Shown: piece after piece, positions 57,576 to 64,000 of the stretch
How positions within the stretch are numbered: the first letter of the stretch is position 1
Layout: each line of letters begins with the position of its first letter
Assembly: GCA_002633005.1 (NCBI GenBank)
Contig: NMRA01000143.1
Span: forward strand, 463,206 to 527,205
Length of the DNA stretch: 64,000 nt
Direction of reading: 5' to 3'
Source: Phoronis australis
Taxonomy: Eukaryota > Phoronida > Phoronidae
Notes under the pieces: model-generated
Databases searched by the model: none
Told to the model about the DNA's origin: nothing
What the model saw: only the letters and a program-made list of their open reading frames with translations
Translations under genes and position numbers: made by a program

Positions 57576-58204
57576 AGTGGCTGTGCTCTCAGTCAAGAAG
57601 GAAATTATGATTTTGGCAACTTACCGTAATAAAATAAATCCCAATTTGTTCCTTAAAAATTATTACCAAATAAAGAAATGGGCTTTAGAAGAACCGTCAG
57701 TTCTGAGAGCAAGTCCAGTCACAGCATGAGAACACTTCTATACTGACAAACAAGATAAGACCATAAAAGTACTAAGTGGCCTAAATCAAACCTGTTTTTC
57801 CAGAAAGCATGAGTTAAATTCCACTTCTAGTGATGCCCAGAACTGATGGTCAGCATACCTATTAGGATTAGTTCCCACAACGTACAGCCCCAAAACCTCA
57901 GAAACTTCCCGTCTTTTAAAACTCATGGTTTGGTTATGTTTGGATATATTAACGATTGATTCCTAACTTCAAGACCAACGGTACTGAGCCAAATGAATAC
58001 AAGCAAACATGCATAAACAAGAACAATGCAGTGTTGAAATGCACCCACGACAGCAACGCAAACAGTGTGTCTCTACAGGTGTCTATCAGTGTCAAAACAT
58101 GGACACTTGGTGGTGCATAACATGTCAAATCAATCCCAAAATGGATAGATGCTATGGCCATCATACCAGAAACTCGTTTGCGACCTTTCAATAAAAACTG
58201 TCAC

Positions 58205-58980
58205 AGAACTCTAAAGATACAGTAGTCGGAACTGTGCGAAAGTTCACTCACGTCATCCCATCCATGAAAGGAACATATGTGCAAAATTTCATGAACATAC
58301 ATCAAAAGATTTCAGAAATGGAGCAAAGGACGCTGGACACCAGATGGATGTCAGACGGACAGGGATGATGGCATAAAAATTGCTACTAGAGGCACACCAA
58401 TTGTCGCACTGGGCTGAAACCAAACATCATGTGTTGCCAACTCCATAGCAACATATCTGCCACAACATTCCAGCAAAGGGTGAAGGAGATACAACTGTGG
58501 ATGCAAAATGACAGAAAATCCCCACCAAGGAGCGCCTGAGTAGTCGAACACTCCCAAAAATTACTGCCAACTGCGGTCTCCTCATCAAAAACACTCTTGC
58601 TAATTTTCATAATGATCCTTCAAGCAGTTGAAGACATAAAGGCGGATGTCAAAAACGGACTAGAAAATTTAAAAACGGCCAAAAGGAGATGCAGAATCGT
58701 TAAGGCAATGCGATAATGTAAAGTGTCATTGCTTTCGTAATAGCAACCTATTTGCCAAATTTCATGAAAATCCAGATAAGAATTACGAAGATAAAAGGCA
58801 ACCGTAAAAAGCTAAAACTCGCATCCTCATCTGTCGTCAGCTTCATAGGAACATACCTGCCAAATCTCATTAAGATCCTGCAAGGGATTTAGGAGATACA
58901 GCTGCAGACGCCAGTCACCCAGATAGAGATGACAGCAATATGCAACCACATATAAATATGTGCGTGCATAAAAACTAAGT
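58205..58980 (-). repeat. CCTAGTGGC-family element, minus strand
   Basis: Reading the minus strand, ACATATTTATATGTGGTTGC, a TGTATCTCCTAAATCCC segment and diverged module ends lead to a second family start at about 58380 (ATTTTTATGCCATCATCCC). It resembles the two-start structure at 13.25-13.93 kb. Confidence 0.7.
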
Positions 58981-59459
58981 TTTCAAATGCATATAAGGAC
59001 GTTTCGGCTCTAAATCACTAGACTACCATGTTCATTTTCCAGAAATATCTTGCACGATTCAATCATTCATGAATGTTGATGATATTTGTGAATATCTTGC
59101 CTCCCAAGTATGCAGGAATGGAATCCAGTTCTTTATTCACATCATTCACATAATTCACATCCCTTTCACCTGCTACTTGCTGTTTCATCATAGACGTGTC
59201 ATTGCCAAATCATAAAACTCTTTTAAAGATTATGAAGAAGTGACCAAGTACCGTATTTGTGAGAATTACCACCCAGAGTAAAAAGCGAAACTGAAAAACA
59301 GGGAATGGAGGTTTGGCCAAGACATTTTTATGTTTGCGTGTTAAAAACATGAACTGAACAATGTTCTCATTGGCTGCACACTTGATTAACGTCGCTAAGT
59401 CAACTAGCTAACCAATTTGTTTGGTCCTTGAAGACGACTTCTGGCATACTGAACAACCA

Positions 59460-59862
59460 GGGCCCGGTCTCTAATCTTTGTACTCGAAACGAACTCGAAA
59501 CTAATTTTGACAATTTCTCTGCTCCTTTTGTGCGAACTTAAGATAATTGGTTATCAGACTGTGCCCGAATACATTATAGTTTATGCATAGGAGTTTCTAG
59601 TTCAAGTTTGCCCTTGAAGACCCATATATTCGTGCTACAAACTCGAGTAAAAACTTGAAATTTCGAGTTCAAACTCGAACTTATTGCTTTAATATTGGGT
59701 TTACAAACTCTGAACTAAGGGCAATAAATTATCTACGTAAGTTATTGTGTACTCGAGCATAGAATAATAGACACTTATCTTGAGTTCGCCCAAAAGAAGA
59801 GTAGAAAATGCCAAACCTAATTTCGAGTTCCATTTCGAGCAAAAAGATTGGAGACCGGGCCC
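59460..59862. mobile_element. 403-bp TIR element (MITE)
   Basis: GGGCCCGGTCTCTAATCTTT at the left is mirrored by AAAGATTGGAGACCGGGCCC at the right, and similarity continues inward through ACTCGAAA-type repeats for about 40 bp. A 3-bp CAG flanks both sides. No coding capacity. Confidence 0.85.
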
Positions 59863-60291
59863 AGGTGTCTTAGCCGGTTGAAATGGTGAAGTCAATCCAA
59901 TGCAGTCATTGTATCTTTCACTTCGTGAGAAAAAAACAATAAAACATTGGTGAAATATTGAACATTTACTGTATAATTTGGGCAGGAGCAGAAATTTTAA
60001 AGAGAAGAAAGTTAGTAAAGCTGACATTGTCACATCACATCGAGTGACACTGTCTCGTCAATTCAGGACACAATATGGCGGAAGAGTAAACTTTTATTTT
60101 CTTGTTTTTTCGTAACAGATATGTAGCATCGAACTACCGGGTATTGTCTGTTCACGTTCGAGTTCTGTGCCATAGCTGTCAGCAGACAAAATTTTGAAAA
60201 ATTCTGTGCATTCACAATGATATTTAAAGACCTTGAAAAGGTAGGAAAATTTTGTGAATTGTTTTTGTCTGAATGAAACTTTACTGAAATT

Positions 60292-60475
60292 ATTGGGTCA
60301 TGCAATGATGATGAGAGAAAGTACTAGTATATCATTGGGTCATGCAATGATGATGAGACAAAGTATATCATTGGGTCATGCAATGATGATGAAACAAAGT
60401 ATTTCATTGGGTCATGTAATGATGATGAAACAACGTATATCACTGGGTCATACAATGATGATGAGAAAAAATATA
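60292..60475. repeat. 36-bp minisatellite, 5 copies
   Basis: ATTGGGTCATGCAATGATGA units start at 60292, 60334, 60370, 60406 and 60442 (the first has a 6-bp insertion). The period is 12 codons, giving an artefactual + frame with LGHAMMMRQSIS-like repeats. Confidence 0.93.
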
Positions 60476-61979
60476 TTTTTCAGTGAAATTTATTGAACCC
60501 AACAGTAACTGAACAGTTAAGAAGCCAAATAAACAAAAACATGCGCATCAAATTAGAATTTACGAGGAGACACTCACTATTTGTTGGCATAGGAAATAAA
60601 AAAAATACACCATGCAAAGAACAAAAATTCAGCACCTCGCACATTCAATACTGTCCTGTTTAGAACAGGGGTTTGGTAATAATCTAAGTATTAATGTCAA
60701 GCAGCATTTCACGTCAAATACCGTCAAAAAGTAATATTAATGTTACGATTTATTACTCAGGCAACAGAAACCATACATCTTGAAATTTGAAGAATGCAAC
60801 AGTATCTCAAAGAGTTAACAGACGGTAATGAGACTTACCATCAGTAAAAGCAGCTTGGCCACCAAATAATAGGAGTATTTTTCTATATCAGGTTACCATT
60901 ATAACCTGAAATTGATATTCAAAGCAATTTGTAAGCAACATTGACAACCTTCACATATCAGCTGTACCAGGACACGTAAAGAACAACTAACAGAACATTG
61001 CAAAACTGCAAGTTCATAAGTTTCACCAGTAGAACCAGAGAGCACCACTAGCCAAAGTATTTCATGCGCTCAAACAGGCTTGACTGTATTCACTTCACAT
61101 GAATGGTCACAGCACATAGACTGAGAAAATTGCCATAGCCATTTCCTCGCTGCGAAATGAGGTGGTGTACCATATGAATTTTTAGGAAGGAACAAGAGCA
61201 GAGCTTTGATATGCGTCCACCGTGTGCAGTTCTGAACTTAACACATAATATCGTGCACAAGCGTGAAAAAGTGCAGACACAAAGCCAAGCCTTCCCACAG
61301 ATGTTACTGCAAAACAAACGAAAATTACACAAAACAATACACAGCAAAACTGTCAGTCAATGCCACACAAAGTCAAGATGTTCAGTTGCAATTCGCTCCA
61401 ATAAATACCACTTATTTCGGTTTTAAAACAAACATCCCATCACACAATGGCAAATATCATGTAACTCCCATCTACAGAGTGACAACTGTTCAATACCCAT
61501 TCTTACTGTTTCCATGTATTTAGGCCACGCGTATGTATGTGAAGTTGGGCCTATTCACAACTCAATAAGGCTTATGCACCTTTGGGCGAAACGTTCAAAC
61601 AAAAAATATGTGAATGAAGCTTGACCCTTTACAAAACGCGAGATTTTGCACTCAGTTTAGAAACACCTAAAAGGCAAAGTACCCACAAAAAAACTAATTA
61701 ATGCAAATCTACACAGGACAGTCTCCAGCATCAACAAGACAAGCACAGTTACGTGTGCCTATATGCAAAACACTTGTAAGGGTAAAAATGTTCTTAAATA
61801 AAACGCACTACTCCTGATTTAGGTGTACCAGCCTCAATAAGCGCACAATAATATAAAGTATTTATATGGTATATATGTACACCATACTGGTCCCCTTTAA
61901 TCTCCATTGTATATGCATTGAAAAATTGAGATGTATTTTAAATCGAGCTTCTTTGTTTGAAAACGAAATATTTGAGAAG

Positions 61980-62095
61980 TTAGAAATGGTGCTTGACCTG
62001 CCAATTAAGCTACAGATAGTGGTGAATCTGTAATGAGTATAGTAGCATATGAAGACCGAGCTCTTAATCACTCGCCTATGGGGCAATTGCTCTTA
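61980..62095 (-). repeat. tRNA-derived SINE-like fragment
   Basis: On the minus strand TAGGCGAGTGATTAAGAGCT resembles the A-box half of Leu/Ser tRNAs, and TAGCTTAATTGG nearby is a second A-box-like match. No complete cloverleaf with T arm is formed, so a SINE fragment is more likely than a gene. Confidence 0.35.
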
Positions 62096-62929
62096 GAGCG
62101 ACACGTTTTAACTTAAAAGACGCTTGACAAAAGGTCACTGTTCAAGACTTGGTGGCAAAATGATTCAGATTAATGGCCACTGGACATGCAACATTAAATA
62201 TGGGCTGAAAATATTAAGGAATCAGAGACTGGCAAAGTGACTATTGTCCAACGACCTGCAGTACAGGCTATAAAACATGACAACATAGACTTGTGAGATC
62301 TAACCGTCAACTAGCCAAAAAGGAGGCAACACACAGGTGATCTCTGCCTGTCTCCAGAAAATGACACTTCATTGCAAACAATTGTTGGGACCAAGGCTGT
62401 TATGTTGATTAAGAATTGTTTGTTTATTGGGCAGATGTCACCAACTATTCAGCTAGTCTTACAAAAGTGAGAATTTCAACTCTTAACATTAAGAGAACGT
62501 GGCGTTCACTTTCCCTGCTACATAGCCCATAATTATCAATATTCAGTGAGTCAATCTACATATGCCATCTGGAAAAATAGGTCATTCCAAAAGTTTTAAG
62601 AGACCTCACCATGCCGATCTCAAACTTTGGTACCAAATAAACATGGGTTTTCCAAACTGCAATGAAAGCCAGTCTTTTGGAAAATACACTTGTTGAATGA
62701 AACTTCACAGCTCTGACTAACGTCTTTGTAAGTGCCATTTTTAACAGTGCAACTGCACCGATAATCTCTTTACTAAGATGAATCATTTAGATGCAGTGGC
62801 AAGCGTAACTCAAAATTTAGTTCCCACGCCTCTTATCACTTAGAAATCCCCTGCCAGGCACTTAAACCAGTTGGCAAAAGAGCAATCCCCACACAAAGAT
62901 GAGTAAGAGATGCCTTTATATTGCAGCAC

Positions 62930-63020
62930 TCAATGCATATTAACCACCGTTCCGAGACTTGAACCAGGGAGCATCAGTGCCCGAGTCAAGCGTCCAAACA
63001 CATCGGCCTATAAGCAATAG
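62930..63020 (-). repeat. tRNA-derived SINE-like fragment
   Basis: On the minus strand TAGGCCGATGTGTTTGGACG (A-box-like) is followed about 30 bases later by TGGTTCAAGTCTCGG (B box), the spacing of a tRNA-like pol III promoter. The acceptor stem does not pair. Confidence 0.45.
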
Positions 63021-63079
63021 TCCATTAGAAAGTGATTTAGAGGCTTGACTTGACCTCGAGTTACACTCAGAACTGGAAA

Positions 63080-63960
63080 TATACAACAAGAGCAACGCGG
63101 AGCATTGAAATGCGCCCACGAACGCATCGCAAATGCTGTGCTTTAAGGGGGTTTTGTTTGTATCATCGAAATGGCCACTAGGTGGCGCAAAATATGTGGA
63201 ATCTGTCTGAAAACCAGAAAATGTCGCCGTTTCTTTAAAAGAAAGCCATTTACCAAATTTCATTAAAATTCAGAGAAACAGAGGAAAACGAAAAAATGAA
63301 ATTGCCACTAGGGGGCCACAGTGTTTGTCGGATCCGTCTTCTCTTGTTAACTTCATATAAATACACGTGCTAAATTTAATAAAGATCCTGCAAAGGGCTT
63401 AGGAGATACAGGTATGGGTGCAAAAAAACAAAACCGCCACTAGGAGTCGCTTCAGCACTCGAAGTCATCGGAAAATCGTCAACTGTCCCCTTCATAGAAA
63501 GAACATACATACCACCTTTCACAATCATCCTTAGAGCAGTTTGGTTGACAGAGGAACGGACGCCAAAAAAACTCGAAAGACTCGAAAACAACAAAAATGG
63601 CCACTAGGCGGCACAAACTACGAATCCATCCGAAAATGAGAGGATAGTGTCATCTCACTAATAGATGACTATGTGCCAAATTTTATGGAAATCTGTTGAG
63701 GACCTTTGAACATACAGAGGTAAACGTAATAAACTAAAACTGCCACTAGGGGGCACACCAGAACACCGATCTGTACGAAAATCGTCGACGTCCATTGCCA
63801 CTAAGGGGCACAGTGGTATTCGGGTCGGTCCGAAACTCGTCACCCTCTGTCGTCAACCCCATAGGAACACTCTTGCCATATTTCAATAAGATCCTGCTAG
63901 GGGTTTAAGACATACAGCTGCGGACGCCGAACGCCCAGACAGAGATGACGGCAATAACAA
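63080..63960 (-). repeat. CCTAGTGGC-family element, near full length, minus strand
   Basis: The minus strand reads ATTGCCGTCATCTCTGTCTG near 63950 and passes six core motifs (TAGTGGC or its variant) between about 63840 and 63180. It ends with GGGCGCATTTCAATGCTCCG and GCTCTTGTTG at about 63085. The core spacing and module order match the 30.4-32.2 kb copy. Confidence 0.82.
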
Positions 63961-64000
63961 TTCCTAACACCACTCTAAAAATTCTCTTGCCACCTTCCTT

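Larger units (their letters stand above)
57364..64000. other. Upstream flank of SLC35A4, no gene recognised
   Basis: It should contain SLC35A4 5' UTR exon(s) and promoter, which I cannot place. It holds two minisatellites, a TIR element, SINE-like fragments and two CCTAGTGGC-family copies. About 60480-61980 and 62100-62930 show nothing recognisable. Confidence 0.5.

Noticed and set aside
60254-60496. 80-codon + frame with LGHAMMM repeats
   Set aside because: It is a product of the 36-bp minisatellite, with no conserved domain.
57364-60500. SLC35A4 upstream microprotein ORF
   Set aside because: No open frame here resembles the conserved microprotein; the minus-strand frames at 57949-58191, 59701-60033 and 60063-60305 have unrelated composition.
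62930-63020. tRNA gene on the minus strand
   Set aside because: A and B boxes are present but the acceptor stem does not pair and the anticodon arm is disturbed, so a SINE fragment is more likely.

Overview
This is a eukaryotic nuclear window from an animal. It is AT-rich, its genes are split by introns, and it is full of fossil transposons and minisatellites. Three protein-coding genes can be rebuilt exon by exon with consistent splice phases. (1) A GRAMD2B-like gene for a GRAM-domain membrane-contact protein lies on + at 2466-33189, with 12 coding exons and 406 aa. (2) A small heat shock protein with an alpha-crystallin domain lies on - at 43000-39325, with 3 coding exons and 218 aa. (3) SLC35A4, a nucleotide-sugar-transporter family protein, lies on - at 57363-47282, with 8 coding exons and 321 aa. 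SLC35A4 matches its human counterpart in length and sequence but is cut by seven introns; the vertebrate coding region is, as far as I recall, a single exon. With the repeat content, this suggests a non-vertebrate metazoan, plausibly a marine deuterostome. The species cannot be fixed from the sequence alone. Two isolated N bases (13938, 38735) suggest contig joins.

Layout: 1-2465 is unrecognised sequence ahead of GRAMD2B exon 1. Its 17.5-kb first intron (2519-19971) holds a LINE relic, a perfect 20-bp inverted repeat, a 1.8-kb direct duplication whose second copy begins just after an N, and copies of a 'CCTAGTGGC' repeat family. Exons 2-12 lie at 20-33 kb; intron 11 carries an 11-module array of that family. 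The 33.2-39.3 kb interval between the convergent GRAMD2B and sHSP genes holds a 41-bp-periodic series of CCAAT boxes. The sHSP introns contain a TIR element and low-complexity GC repeats. Between sHSP and SLC35A4 are a second TIR element and two minisatellites. SLC35A4 intron 1 contains a decayed LINE in the opposite orientation. 57.4-64 kb has minisatellites, a TIR element, tRNA-like SINE fragments and two more 'CCTAGTGGC' copies.

The three genes do not form one pathway: a contact-site lipid-sensing anchor, a chaperone, and a Golgi/organelle carrier. Their proximity may reflect old linkage, since GRAMD2B and SLC35A4 are both on human chromosome arm 5q. The most distinctive signal is that several splice junctions sit inside, or are repeated by, short tandem arrays: a 33-bp unit at the GRAMD2B exon 12 acceptor, a 21-bp unit at the SLC35A4 exon 3 donor and a 56-bp unit at the SLC35A4 exon 4 donor. 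These create series of alternative splice sites, and in two of the three cases alternative use would change the protein in frame.
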